The notes under the pieces: generated by a model | Database searches by the model: none | What the model was told of the DNA's origin: nothing | What the model saw: the letters and a program-made list of their open reading frames with translations, nothing else | DNA from: Hyaloscypha bicolor E | Taxonomy: Eukaryota; Ascomycota; Leotiomycetes; Helotiales; Hyaloscyphaceae | Length of the DNA stretch: 64,000 nt | Direction: 5' to 3' | NCBI RefSeq assembly: GCF_002865645.1 | Contig: NW_020194626.1 | Span: forward strand, 930,001 to 994,000 | Part shown: piece by piece, positions 38,301-49,013 of the stretch | Layout of the letters: each line of letters starts with the position of its first letter | Position numbering within the stretch: the stretch's first letter is position 1 | Position numbers and translations under genes: made by a program

Positions 38301-38860
38301 GGCCCACGCATACTTTCGACACTCAATTTAGTTCACCACGGCGAAACCACCTTCACAAGGTCGCCACAAAGACACTGGACGACAATCCTTCAGATACACG
38401 ATATATGAACTTCAAGGAGCCGCTCCGATTGATTTTACGGACTTTTCAAGGGCTAACTGAGAAGAACGAAGACTTCTGGTTTCGAGCCGTTCCGTTTTTC
38501 GTTAAGAAAGAATACCTCGCTGGTACAATACTCTTTCGCCGTGGTGAATCAGCGAAGGGGTTTTATCTTCTAGAAGATGGCATTCTTCGAGCTGACTACG
38601 AATTGCCTCAAGGTCGCTATTTCGAGAGCATAGTCGCAGGGACCACCTGTGGGGAATTGCCATTCTTCTCAGAGACCGATCGGACGGCGACCGTGCAAGC
38701 TGAACGTAACTGTGTAGCTTGGTTGATGGACAGGGACCACTGGGAGAATCTTCAAAAAGCTGACTCTGAAGTAGCCCAAGAACTGCTACGCATATCCCTA
38801 AAATTGACGAGCGAGAGGATGAGCGCCATCACTTCCTACGTATTGACAACGGCCGGATGA
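35369..38860 (+). CDS. VSB1: VSB1-like SulP transporter with STAS and cyclic-nucleotide-binding-like domains
   Basis: Membrane transporter of 1,098 aa in five exons: 35,369-35,624, 35,677-36,542, 36,592-37,138, 37,186-37,619 and 37,667-38,860; introns 47-52 nt. Order: a disordered cytosolic N-terminus (about 310 aa); a SulP/SLC26 membrane domain starting near [20 protein letters not shown] with about 10-12 helices; a STAS domain (about 790-890, [20 protein letters not shown]); then a cNMP-binding-like domain (about 970-1080, [20 protein letters not shown]). This architecture matches yeast YGR125W/Vsb1, reported to be needed for vacuolar storage of basic amino acids. That function is transferred by family, not proven here. 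The splice junctions restore [15 protein letters not shown] and [10 protein letters not shown]. The ATG at 35,369 lies just upstream of the Ser-rich N-terminus. Confidence 0.9.
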
Positions 38861-39177
38861 TTTTCGAGAGAATTGATTTGTTTCGTGCAATTGAGCAAAT
38901 GAGCATGAGTGGAGCGTGTTTTCTGTATCATAAACCCGTGGGGAAGATGTGCATTGTTCCGGAGTTCCCAGGAGTCTTGGATAATTGGAAAAGTCATTTA
39001 GCTGGCGTCATAGATGGACTGGAGGAAGTGGAAATACAAAAAGCTCTAGGTCTCTCTTCCCAGTGTGTCAAAGGAATACTCAAACTACTAAAGTTACTTA
39101 CGCAGATACTCATTAAGTAGTGAGTTGAGTATAAGTAGGCTCCATATCCCATTCTCAGGGAAGAGTCCTCGCCATAT
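38861..39177. other. Short convergent spacer after the VSB1-like gene
   Basis: Between two convergent genes. A plus-strand frame overlapping the VSB1 stop codon (38,857-39,120) has no recognisable content. It probably carries both 3' UTRs. Confidence 0.55.
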
Positions 39178-40126
39178 CTACTTACTAAAAAGCCCAGGAA
39201 ACAAAGGCCCATCATTTTTAACAACTGGATCCGCAGGCATCTTACACACCATTCTCACAAACTCAATATCCCACGAAACCTCCCCATCCGCGAGTTTCTG
39301 CAGCCTCTGCAATCCACCCAAGCCCGGTATCTGTTCCGGATTATCATCCTGCGCCTCAGCAAAGAATTTCTGTGCCGTCTCCAAATTCATAAATCTAAAC
39401 ACCCCAATAAATGACTTCTCATCCACGCCCCACCCATCAGCATTCCCGCTCGAGATAATGCCCCCCTCGCTTTTCAGTGCAATTTGGCGGAAGGAGACCC
39501 ATGCACCTTCCCATACCTTCTGCTTAGTGCGTGAGGGGATATACGTATCTAGAATATGAATCTTGGAAAAATCAAAGGTAGGAGAGAAATGGAAGGTTAC
39601 GAATACGGAAATGTAGGGGCCGAGTCGGTGGGGATTTCTAGTGGGAGGAAGCGCGAAGGCGTTCTCGCGGCTTTGCGCGCTGGACGTAAGGGCGAAAAGT
39701 GATGGGGAGCTAGATTGGAAGGGGGCGGGGCATGACTGCCACTGTTTATAGAGGTTGGTGAACCCTGGGGAGGCAAGAAAGTGCTTCCGGTTATCAGATG
39801 ATTTCCAATCTAGTAAAGAGTGATGAGTACTGGGCAGTAAGATAAAGGCGAGGCAAGCGCTCACCGATAATTAGCTTGATTACTTGAGGTAATTCGACTT
39901 GAGGCATTTCCACCCGCCGACCCCACCATAGCATCTTTACGCTTTCTTGAGTGGAGTATGTTTGTATCATTTTCGCCCAGATCTGGCCGACTGGTGTTGC
40001 TTCATTCCCCAGGTCAACTGGCTGGGCAAATTCGAAGGTGATGATTTCTGTAAAAGCGTACTCGCTCGGATCTCGCTGCACTGGGTGACCCAGTGGTGTT
40101 CCGAACCGAGTAAATATGTCAGACAT
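39178..40126 (-). CDS. Conserved fungal protein of unknown function, dimeric alpha/beta-barrel-like
   Basis: 297 aa in two exons (40,126-39,865 and 39,809-39,178) with a 55-nt intron. The splice restores IKLIIG-DWKSSDNRKHFLAS. I do not recognise a named family. The opening segment (FTEIITFEFAQPVD, GQIWAKMIQTYS, KMLWWGRRVE) resembles ABM/EthD-type dimeric alpha/beta barrels: a beta strand, an amphipathic helix, then a strand carrying W/G residues, with WKSSDNRKHFLASPGF at the usual 'W-S-xxH-xxF-xxSP' place. A second barrel-like half is possible near HLDTYIP-type sequence and EKSFIGVFRFMNLETAQKFF. No signal peptide or membrane helix is visible. The start is the only ATG at this end (40,126). 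A catalytic role is unproven. Confidence 0.75.
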
Positions 40127-41132
40127 TGCGTAAAGCAAACTTGGTTTGTGCGATAGTTGTAGGTCCTTCCCTGACTAGGCTTGAGTTAAGTATGGTAGAA
40201 TACTCAAGTAGTTTGAGCAACCTATCACGTGATTCATTTTATTAAATATCTCTCTTTTATACTACAAATACTATCTAGTTCTTTTCTTCATTACCTTTCT
40301 CTACCTTTATTATCTTTTAATTACTTAAATCTCCTCTAATACTACTTATTATACTAGTAAAAATTGGAACGGTTTGACAGAGGGGGTTCTGCCGTACTTT
40401 ATTAGTCAGCATCAACCCGGCGATCGAGCCGGGGTTCATTTCCCTGATTCCCGCCGAGGTCGAGCGAATCAAGGTTTGGTGGGCCTAAAGCCACTCTTAA
40501 TCTCGCTAGAATCCGTCGCAAAGCTCGCTTTTATTGGCCTCATCCGGCTCCGTGTTTTTCTTGTGGGGATCCTTCACTAAATACACTGTCCCGTGTCCTA
40601 TTCTCGAGGATAAGCATTTTGCTGGGCCAACTATCAGTCAAATCACATTCAGGATGGAGGAGCTCAGCTCAGAGCTCGGAAATCACATCACTCACCCGGA
40701 TTTTTAAGAAACCACAAACCAGTTCCAAATTCACTTTCCCCATAAGCCCATATCCCTGCTGCGAATATTGTTCGTTATCCCCTGCAATCTAATTGTGTGC
40801 AGAGTCGCCCAGCAAATCGGGAGGTTGGCCAGCGCAAAAAGTTGACATTTTCAAGTAGCGACTTAAGTCTCCCCTCCCAAGACCTTCCACCCTTCCCTTC
40901 CGCACACACATTCCGCAATTGTCTTTCTGATTCTAGGTCTTCCTTATCGCTGCTGCACGCGACTATCGATTGAGTCGGAAAAAACACTCTCGTTTGTTCG
41001 GAGCTCGAAGCTGCAGGTTCAAGTGGAATTTCGCACTGCCAACCAGCAATTGAGCGCTGCGAAGCCAAGTCAACTGTCAAACTTCGATTTACAAGCGAAA
41101 ATACCGCCAATTCCAGAAGCACAATCGTCACA
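40127..41132. other. Divergent spacer with an AT-rich island
   Basis: 1 kb between divergent genes. 40,180-40,370 is unusually AT/TA-rich, like the RIP-mutated left arm, and may be a small transposon relic; I cannot identify it. An E-box CACGTG lies at 40,226-40,231. 40,860-41,130 is CT/CA-rich leader sequence for the membrane protein gene. No tRNA-like fold was found. Confidence 0.5.
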
Positions 41133-42307
41133 ATGCGACTCTCGCAGACTCCCCCGAGTCTTCTATCACTCCTATTTTTAGTCCTCTCGCGACCTCATAC
41201 CGTTACCGCGGGACCATTTCCGAAGGATGACTTGCATGATTTAGGGTTTTCCTATTTGATGGACCGAGACTGCGTCTCCTATTGCGGTTACAACAATATG
41301 TACTGCTGTTCGGCAGGAGAAGCCTGCTACACCAATGCTCAGAATATTGCAACCTGTACCGGTGCAGGGGTAGTAGCAGGAGGAGGAGCATACGGAGTCT
41401 ATACAACAGTATTCACAGAAACCGATTTGGTCCTACGAACAAGTACATACACCTCCTGGTACGCTGTAGCAACACCGACACCGACTGCAATTGTTCCAGC
41501 AGTATGTACATCGGCGCTGGGACAATCGTCTTGTGGGATCATCTGCTGTGCGAGCGATCAAAAATGTGCAGCGGCGGGCACATGTACACCTTCAAACTAC
41601 GTTCCCTCGACTTCAGCAACTGGGTCCGAGCCTTACCGGCCTACAAGTGGCGGCATCTCGACGGCAACAACTGTAGTTTCTGCTACCACGACTGCGCCAT
41701 TCACCCCCCCAGCAACCGCCAGTGGAAGCAGCATTCCAATTACCAAATCAGGAAGTAGCAACGGATTGAGTCCTGGTGCAATTGCCGGGATAGTGATCGG
41801 AGTCATTGCTGGTATCATTCTCCTGCTTCTCTTCTGCTTCTGCTGCATCATCAAAGCCGGATTCGACGGCCTCCTCGCGCTCTTCGGTGTAGGAAAGAAG
41901 AAGCGCAGATCCACGGAAAGAGTCGAGGTCATCGAAGAGCGGTACTCTAGACATGGAAGTGGAACAGGAAGAAACACTCACAGCACGTGGTTTGGTGCTG
42001 GCCGACCAGCCAGAGTCACCGAGACGAGAAAGAAAAAATCGAGCGGCTTCGGAGGCTTGGGTTACGTCGGAGCAGGCCTGCTTGGGTTGGCTGCTCTGTT
42101 AGGGCTGAAGAGGAGACATGATAGAAAATCGGAGAAGCCACCGACATCAGACATCAGTAGTTCATACTACTCATATACGGACACTAGCGCAAGTGAGTAA
42201 ACCCTTTTCTCATAGTTTTCAAATCAATTACTAACAGGACAACAGGCAGTGCCAGTTCAGACCGAAGAACGAGAGACACGAGAGGAACAAGACATACACG
42301 GCGTTAG
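41133..42307 (+). CDS. Cys-rich type I membrane protein of unknown function
   Basis: 373 aa in two exons (41,133-42,192 and 42,246-42,307). A signal peptide is present (residues 1-26, LLSLLFLVLSRPHTVTAG). The ectodomain has Cys pairs (DCVSYCGYNNMYCCSAGEAC and SSCGIICCASDQKCAAAGTC) and a Ser/Thr-rich stalk suited to O-glycosylation. A single membrane helix (GAIAGIVIGVIAGIILLLLF, CFCC) follows near residue 220, then a basic cytosolic tail. The layout resembles fungal wall-stress sensors or WSC-like proteins but lacks a clear WSC domain. Without the last intron the frame ends three codons later (TSASE). Splicing GTGAGT (42,193) to CAG (42,245) instead gives a tail of Arg/Thr repeats (SDRRTRDTRGTRHTRR), which I prefer. 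Secretion and membrane anchoring are well supported; the function is not known. Confidence 0.8.
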
Positions 42308-42839
42308 TTCTTTATTGAAGAGGACATAATTTGAGATTTTGATTTGGGAGCGATCATCATTGGCGTTGGGTTTGCATCTGAAAGTTTGAAGATTGTGCAG
42401 GCAGCATGTGCATAAGTGTCAATAATGGGAATATACCAGGGAGCATCGACGGAAAGCCTAAGTTGAAAGCAGGGGATGGTTAGATGTAGATATTGCGGAT
42501 GTGTATACTTTGTATGCCTTGATAGGCAAATACCAATGCCGGAAGAATGTCAATATGGTGCCCCATAAATACTGTCCAGCGTTTCTATCTTCTGAACAAT
42601 GTGATCAAATTGCGTGCACCTGCAGCAGTCAATAAAGAGCACGGGGTAAAGGTCAGATGTCAGAATTCTGACTTGAACGCCTTCTGGAATGAAATGCACT
42701 TGATAGAAGGACAGCATCTCTTGTGATCAAAGTATTTTGCAAGACTTTCATTCTGAGCACCTTGCTAAATAGCATGCAAAGCAGCCCTTATGCAGACCCC
42801 ACATTCACCTGGTACGTAAGAAAATGTTGCCCATGCCGC
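42308..42839. other. Convergent spacer between the membrane protein gene and RPL9
   Basis: 3' sequences of two convergent genes. I see no coding feature or structured RNA. Confidence 0.55.
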
Positions 42840-43751
42840 TCAATCCTCATCGATGTTGCCCTTCTCCGAAACGTACAGACCGTCCAAGAACTATTTCCAA
42901 CGTCAGAACCAAATCCCCATCTTCAAAAAAATGCAGCCAGCGCAATCTTACCTTCCGGATATCCTTGTTTCGTACTCTGCAGATTTGCTGGATGTCGGCT
43001 GCGGATTGTGAGACGCTCTCGAGCGAGTTACCGTACAGCTGCAGCTCATCCTTCTGGTTCTTCGAGGGCTCAACATCGACGCCGGGTTGCATAACGACCT
43101 TTCGGACAATCTTCTCTCCAATGAAGTTTCTGTGTATCCCGTCAGCACTTCGTCCCCCCTCACATCTCAAAACCCCAGCCTTCTCAAATCCGAGCAGGGC
43201 AATCGGACGTACCGGATCTCCACCTCAAACAGACCCGTCTCGTTGTTCTTATCGACGTTCACGTTGATGGGGAAATGTGCGTAGACGTATCGCATCTTGT
43301 ACTTGAAACCCTTGGTGACGCCGATGATCAGGTTGTTGATGAGCGTTCGGACTGTGCGGAGGGTGGCGACATTCTTTCGGGCACCGTGGTGCAGTTCGAT
43401 TTGGATGACATCCTTCTTGGGATGCGAGAAGTTGACCGCTAAGTGGTTGAGGTTCTTGGTGAGCTTGCCTGTACAATATTCCGTCAGAATCTACTCTTCC
43501 CTCTACATCTCGCTCATTTACTGCGTACCTCGTGGTCCTTCGACGGTGACAAGTCTCGACTTAATGGTGACCTTGACTGTTGGAGAGAAGCAGGTCAGTA
43601 ATTGCTCTTCTTCCAATGCGCCAGGCCGAGAAGCGTCTTGATGTACATTTTGCCTGGCGCTTCTCGCTGTGCTTCCAGGACTAGGGGAAGGCCAATCGCA
43701 CTCACCTCCCTCGGGGACGTTCAAGGTCTCGGATGAATGAATGTACTTCAT
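42840..43751 (-). CDS. RPL9: 60S ribosomal protein L9 (uL6)
   Basis: Component of the large ribosomal subunit. Five exons: 43,751-43,706, 43,576-43,529, 43,468-43,213, 43,129-42,952 and 42,890-42,840, giving 192 aa, the normal length. The protein starts [15 protein letters not shown] and continues [77 protein letters not shown] and [16 protein letters not shown], all standard uL6 segments. Four introns in so short a gene is intron-rich. The first (43,577-43,705, 129 nt) is the longest and contains two overlapping complementary pairs (see the separate entry). A CACGTG motif lies 118 bp upstream of the start codon. Confidence 0.97.
43618..43666 (-). other. Overlapping alternative hairpins in RPL9 intron 1
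   Basis: GCGCCAGGC (43,618-43,626) is complementary to GCCTGGCGC (43,652-43,660). CGAGAAGCG (43,627-43,635) is complementary to CGCTTCTCG (43,658-43,666). Each would form a 9-bp stem. The two right-hand arms overlap by three bases, so the stems compete, or a pseudoknot forms. It lies wholly within the transcribed intron. A regulatory role is speculative. Confidence 0.5.
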
Positions 43752-44193
43752 TTTGGACCTTTCGCGTTGTCGGAATGGCGGGGAGAAGGAGGAAAATTTC
43801 GCGGTCAACGTCAACTTTCAAGATCACGAATTTCGAATGTGCGGTTCATTCGCTTAGGATATGCCAAGCACGTGACACTCGCTCTGAGCTAGTCCTTTCT
43901 CGGACGCATTATAGGAGGCCGAATTTCAACAACATGACTTGTTTTTCATGTGTCGAAGAATAAATGAGTGGGAAAGAATGCGAGCATCCCAGTTGCGAGT
44001 GTTGGGGCAGCTCTCAATTTCATTATTCGAGCCGAGGTTTGGACATCACAGGAGTAGCGATAGTGACAATGTTCCAACCTTGGTTTAGACCTTTTGTTGT
44101 TACCAAGAGCCATTGGTTTGTGTCCATGAATACATAGAGTTTCTTTCATATCTTCATCAACAACTTTTGCTCACCATCCACGAAGCACACTCC
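43752..44193. promoter_or_regulatory. RPL9 promoter and DPP3 3' region
   Basis: 442-bp spacer in a head-to-tail pair on the minus strand. CACGTG in the context AGCACGTGACAC lies at 43,869-43,874. Other promoter elements are not identified. Confidence 0.5.
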
Positions 44194-46651
44194 CTAAATA
44201 TTCCGCTCAGCAAAGCTTTTGATCATTCCCTCCAAGCTTGGTTCATATTCCACCAATGCTACCTTGCCCGTGGCTTCATCAAGTACAGTGTTCGTCTGTA
44301 CGAAGACCTTCCGTGGCTGCTTGTTCCTGAGGACTTCATGCCTGACCTTCTGGCCCCAGAACTCGGGCTCAACATAAGTCATGTCAGCATACAGCTTCGT
44401 GCCTTCCTCGACATCTGCAGTAGACTTGTAAATGTGGAGCTTCTGCAGATAAGCTTCAACAGCTTTCCGTCCTACAGTAGTGATTTTGCTTCGATCAAGC
44501 TTTATCATCAAGTCTGAAAGGTCTTCATTTTTGTAATCCAGCTTGCAAAAGTCGTCTGGAGCGTCGAGGAAACACTTCAAGATGGAAAATCGCGCTTGGG
44601 AGTGAGCCTAGCATCAGAATCTTAGATCAGTATCGCCTTTAAAGGTGAAGTTGGAGATATTACTTGGCCCCATTTCCCTTTACTGGGATCGAACATCTCC
44701 ATTGATGCGATCCCAGCTCGCGCCATTGATAGGTATGCCGCGTACAGCACATCTCCTGCTTCACCATCCATATCTGGCTTCCCATCCCCGAAACCGAAGA
44801 TTTTCAATATAGAAAAATCACAAGCCAATGCCATCGCAACGCACTCGGCTCGGCATTCTTCATAACTTGCTGCTATACTTCCAAATACAGAGCCCCACGT
44901 CTGGCCAGGTTTGTAGTAAGTAGTGACCGGCCTGTTAGTTATTGGACTGATGGGCGGACAATTTATATCGAAATTATAGACACCGGTCTCAGTCTCTTGA
45001 AGCAGTTTACCTGTTCCATGGCCAAGGAGTTCATGAATCCCGACCTGGACCTCGAAGGCGGAATCACGATATTTCTGAAAAACCGCGAGGTCAGCTTCAG
45101 AGATGAATGGGATCTTCTCATTCGGAGCTTTGGCACTGAGAACATTGCCCAATGAAACGTTTTTGAAGCCCTCCGTCTGTCGAATATCATCGTAATTTGG
45201 GATATTAATGCCCGCTGGAAGCCCAGAGCATCCGAATGACAAGACTTCCAGGCTGGTAAAGTCTGGGCTCAAGAATTTGTCTTTCTCGAAGTCCTTGGAC
45301 CATGGCAATTTTGGAATCATGGCTTCGGCTGCGTCGACTAGGGAGCCGAACGCTTTCGTGCGCTCCAGATTGACCGTTGCAACAAAGCCTACACAAAATT
45401 TGATCAGTAAAATGAACCGTTCACGAGCGAGTTGCTAACCTTCCCACTCTCCTCTCACTCCATGAGGATCTCTGTAAGTCTCAACAAAGCCGATGTTCGA
45501 CTCAACCATAGGTCTCTTATCCCGAATCCAGAATCGCTGCGAGTTCTTGAAAGCTTCCAGAGAACCTTCCTCGAAAGACTTAGCATAGGCGAGCTGCATG
45601 TTCTTCTGGTTATCATTCTCGGCATTCTCGGCAGCTTTCTTATGGTAGCCAGCGATGAGACTCATGATACTAGAGTAATCACCGTAGACCAGTCTCAATT
45701 TATGTCCTTTCAGCGAACCATCGTCGATCTCGAACTCAGTTTCCTTCCCGATATCTCCACCTGCAGTGGGGACATTTGTGACAGCTGCAGCAATCAACAC
45801 GTCGAAGCTACGGTCAGGATTTTTCCTCAGTCTGGTGTTCTCCTATGTGATGTGTTAGATCATGTTGAGTCTCTGAATGTCCAGAAAGGATGGAACATTG
45901 CAGCTTACCACAAGGAGGCCCTTCTTCTCTAAGAAGTCCGAGACAGCACTAATATCTGTCTTGGTAATTCCCTTAGAATCTGGGTAATACGTTGACAGGT
46001 GACCTTCGTCCGGATATCCCAAGTGCATCATGCCGGAATTACCACTTGAGAAAATTGCACCCTTCGTTGCCTTGTAGAACTCGTTGGTTTTTGGGTAGAC
46101 AGCAGCGAGGGCATCGAAAGCTTTCTCATCACCTCGTGGGACGAACTTTGAGTCTCCGAAAGACTTATAATTTCCGCAATTGCCTAAAAACATGGTAGCG
46201 TACTCGAGGAAGTACTTCAATTCCTCGTCACTGATGCCTGCCTTCGTCTGGAGTGATTTCCAGTCGCCATTAGATGCCTTATAGAGCTCAATTATGAAGT
46301 CATAGATGCTTTCGGATTCGGGAGAAGTCTGACGGAGAGTTATGCGCATGCCAGTGAAGGCAGACCTGAAGTCAACATTAGTGACGGTGCCTTAAGAAGT
46401 AGCGGGGTTCTCATAAATGTTGACAACCCTCCGATGCATTCAGATCATGATTGTTCCAACTCATAAGGTACATTGAGACTCAGCGTTGAAAATGTAATTG
46501 GTATCATGATTGAAATCGTAGCTTACCTGCTGATGTAGTGTGCATAACGTCGCTGCTGATCTGACAGAGCCTCGAAGTGCTTCTTGATCTCGAGGTTGAC
46601 GGTGCTTGGCGGAGAATCCGCAAGGAAATTCTTGAGTTCCTGTGCGTTCAT
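44194..46651 (-). CDS. DPP3: Dipeptidyl peptidase III (M49 zinc metallopeptidase)
   Basis: Cytosolic zinc exopeptidase that removes dipeptides from the N-terminus of short peptides. Five exons: 46,651-46,527, 46,365-45,909, 45,842-45,440, 45,388-44,664 and 44,607-44,194, giving 707 aa, the family's normal length. The M49 signature is clear: HELLGH (HExxGH, zinc ligands and general base) inside [17 protein letters not shown], and about 50 residues on EECRAE, which gives the third zinc ligand. Upstream family blocks include [34 protein letters not shown] and [15 protein letters not shown]. The chosen start gives [20 protein letters not shown]. An in-frame ATG at 46,708 would add 19 residues. 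All key residues are present, so the enzyme should be active. Confidence 0.96.
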
Positions 46652-47936
46652 CGTGAGATGTTGTTCAACACTGGGTAGTCTGTTGACAGGAGAAGACGAT
46701 GCCAGCATGACACGTCTTGAAGGGGCTTGACGATATGCAGCTCCACAGGAGGGGATGTGGCTTATCACAAGGCTGAGAATGCAGGGGTGGAGTGAGAGGG
46801 CTGTCCAATGAGCACGCAGAAAGCCGCTCCTTGGCCGCTATGTTGACATCCTCGGGATTCAACGCCTAGGAAGACTCAAAAGTTTAGACAGTCATGAGTT
46901 CTCGAGCGTGGTTTTTTTATGTCAATATCATTCTGCACAGACCATACAGCACACAACCCCAGCTACCAAGTATATTATACACTCGAGTCTTCTAGACAAC
47001 CTGCTCTTCTAATTGTTTACATATATTGGCCAAATCTTGAGGACCAACCCCTGAATATTACCCAAAGATTTCAGGCAATCCTTCCATGCTGGCTCTGATC
47101 TTAACTGTTCCGCGGATGCTCCTTCAGACACAGTCCCCATGAACAGGGGGATTTGCAATTAGGGAACCTTCGGATTTTTGATTTCCTCATCTCCTACGTT
47201 ACATATGTGCTGTATGTTCCTCGGCGTCAGAATAGGACTCTCCGGCATCGGGCAAGTCTCCAAATGTCCTAAAATGTTCGGAACAATATCCTTGACCTTC
47301 AATGTTCCGGCCTACTCTAGACATGTAAGGACTTATTGCGCCCAACTTAGTGCAGTACCCAGGCAACTACACTGGGTGGGTTTGTGAAAGTTAGTGAATC
47401 GAGTTGTCAAGAGCTTCTTGTAAATGTAATTGATTGTTCAGAAGACGGTGGGTCAATAAGTTCAACGCAATACCCCTGCAGAGTTGGACCATTTAGAAGG
47501 TGAAAATGTTTAAATTGAGATGTAAAAGCAACCACCGCAGATTTTCCAAGAAACGAAAGACAGGCGTCAAAAATACAGAGACTGAGCTGTCCCGAAATTT
47601 CAGGTCGAATGTGGCATCTTCCCTTAAAAAATGCAATGGACTCTAAATTTATACACACTTGTGTGTCACAGTCCACTACCAAACGACCACAACTCAACAC
47701 TTGAAGGGCTGCTTGCTCCACAAGAGGGACATGTTCTGCCATTAGTGTCCTCATGTTGCTTCAAAACCCCTCGCATCACAACTCCGCTGCCCCATCTTTT
47801 GCTTGATGTCTTCGTTATTGCAAATCTGATTACAAAGCGCCTTAAGCAATTGAGATCGATAGCCTTCATCATGAAAGCACCGTGACCAGTCAATCGATTC
47901 CCACATCCCTCATTCTACGCCCGTCTAACCATCCAT
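46652..47936. other. Spacer between DPP3 and RPL6
   Basis: About 1.3 kb of DPP3 promoter and RPL6 3' sequence. Minus-strand frames at 46,665-46,862 and 47,407-47,754 have no recognisable content and are not called. Confidence 0.5.
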
Positions 47937-48772
47937 TTACCAGACCATCTCGTGTGGCCGATCGCCCTTTCGCAAGCTGAAGGAACTGGCCAGGTAGCTG
48001 ATGAGTAATGGCTCCTTCTTGATCGTTGACAGGAGAGCCTTGTCTACGGCCTTCTGGTCTGCGGCACGGCTGCTCGAGGGCTTCTTCTTCTGTTCGGTTG
48101 TCAGTTCTGATCCCACGCCCCTAAAGAGGGTATTTCCTCACCTCTGCCTTCTCTCCTTGCTTGAAGAATTGCTCCTCTCCCTTCTTTTTGTCACCCTTCT
48201 CTCTCGCAAAGTACTTGTCACCAGCAACCTCATCGACCTTCTTCGAGTCAATGCCAGACAAATCGACCTTTTGGGAAGTGGCGATAACATAACGCGCGTT
48301 GACTCTTCGCAGAGGAACACCGTTAACCTTGAAGGGACCGGTAACGAGAAGCACGCCTTGTGAGAGGTTCTTCAGGAGGATGACGCGCTTGCCACGGAAA
48401 CGACCAGCAAGGAGGATGAGGATGGTACCGGGAGTGAGAGATGGACGAGGAGTGGAGACGCGGATGGATTTGCGAACCTACAATGTGATGTCAACTATGT
48501 CGTTCTCTCTCATCCGATTCCCAGAGCTGCTCAACACCACAAAGAGGCGTTTGCGCCCTCGGAGAACAGCATTGGCTTGAACAACTGGGAATTGAAGCTT
48601 TGGGGGGTCCAGTGCTCGGAGATGTAATTGAACCCACCTTCTTTGGTTGAACCTCATCCTCTGCAGGGTACCACTTCTTCGCCTTTTGGGTGTGATGGGG
48701 AACCTCTCTCGTCGACTTGCCAAAGGTCTTCTTTTGACCCGCAGGCCTAGTTGCTTCCAGAGTTGCCGACAT
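47937..48772 (-). CDS. RPL6: 60S ribosomal protein L6 (eL6)
   Basis: Component of the large ribosomal subunit. Three exons (48,772-48,638, 48,477-48,142 and 48,089-47,937) encode 207 aa. All junctions fall between codons. Characteristic eL6 segments: [12 protein letters not shown], then [75 protein letters not shown] and the C-terminal [11 protein letters not shown]...YLASSFSL. The first intron is long for this genome (160 nt). The gene is divergent from RPN13, with only 241 bp between start codons. Confidence 0.97.
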
Positions 48773-49013
48773 CTTCGAGGTGAACCGATCGATGGGTGTT
48801 GGACGGTTCGTTGTTGTGTCGTTAGTCGTCGTAAATTGGGAGGAGGGTTCGCGATTTAATTTTCGTGTGGTGGAAAGTGCGACTGACCTAAGCGAATGTC
48901 ACGTGAACTTATTGACAGACTCGCGCGTGCCCTCGCGATCTTCGAGCTCCAGGCTGAGAGCTTTGTAAACATTTTAACAAGCAACTCTCACTTTTCAACG
49001 ACAAAAAGCCACG
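48773..49013. promoter_or_regulatory. Compact bidirectional promoter RPL6 / RPN13
   Basis: 241 bp separate the divergent start codons of a ribosomal protein gene and a proteasome ubiquitin receptor gene. CACGTG (context TGTCACGTGAAC) sits at 48,900-48,905, 128 bp from the RPL6 ATG and about 110 bp from the RPN13 ATG. Its position relative to the ATG is close to that of the same motif at RPL9 (118 bp). Confidence 0.6.

Noticed and set aside
38857..39120. Plus-strand 87-codon frame overlapping the VSB1-like stop codon (ATGA)
   Set aside because: No homology seen; most likely 3' UTR.
40375..40470. Possible tRNA because of GGTTCATTTCCC-like sequence
   Set aside because: No A-box, anticodon arm or acceptor stem could be paired.
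46665..46862. Possible longer N-terminus or upstream ORF for DPP3
   Set aside because: Different frame from the M49 protein; the chosen start already gives the normal family length.
47643..47656. ACACACTTGTGTGT palindrome
   Set aside because: Simple dinucleotide-rich palindrome, expected by chance at this scale.
47407..47754. 115-codon minus-strand frame between DPP3 and RPL6
   Set aside because: No family pattern and no splice-compatible extension; probably chance.
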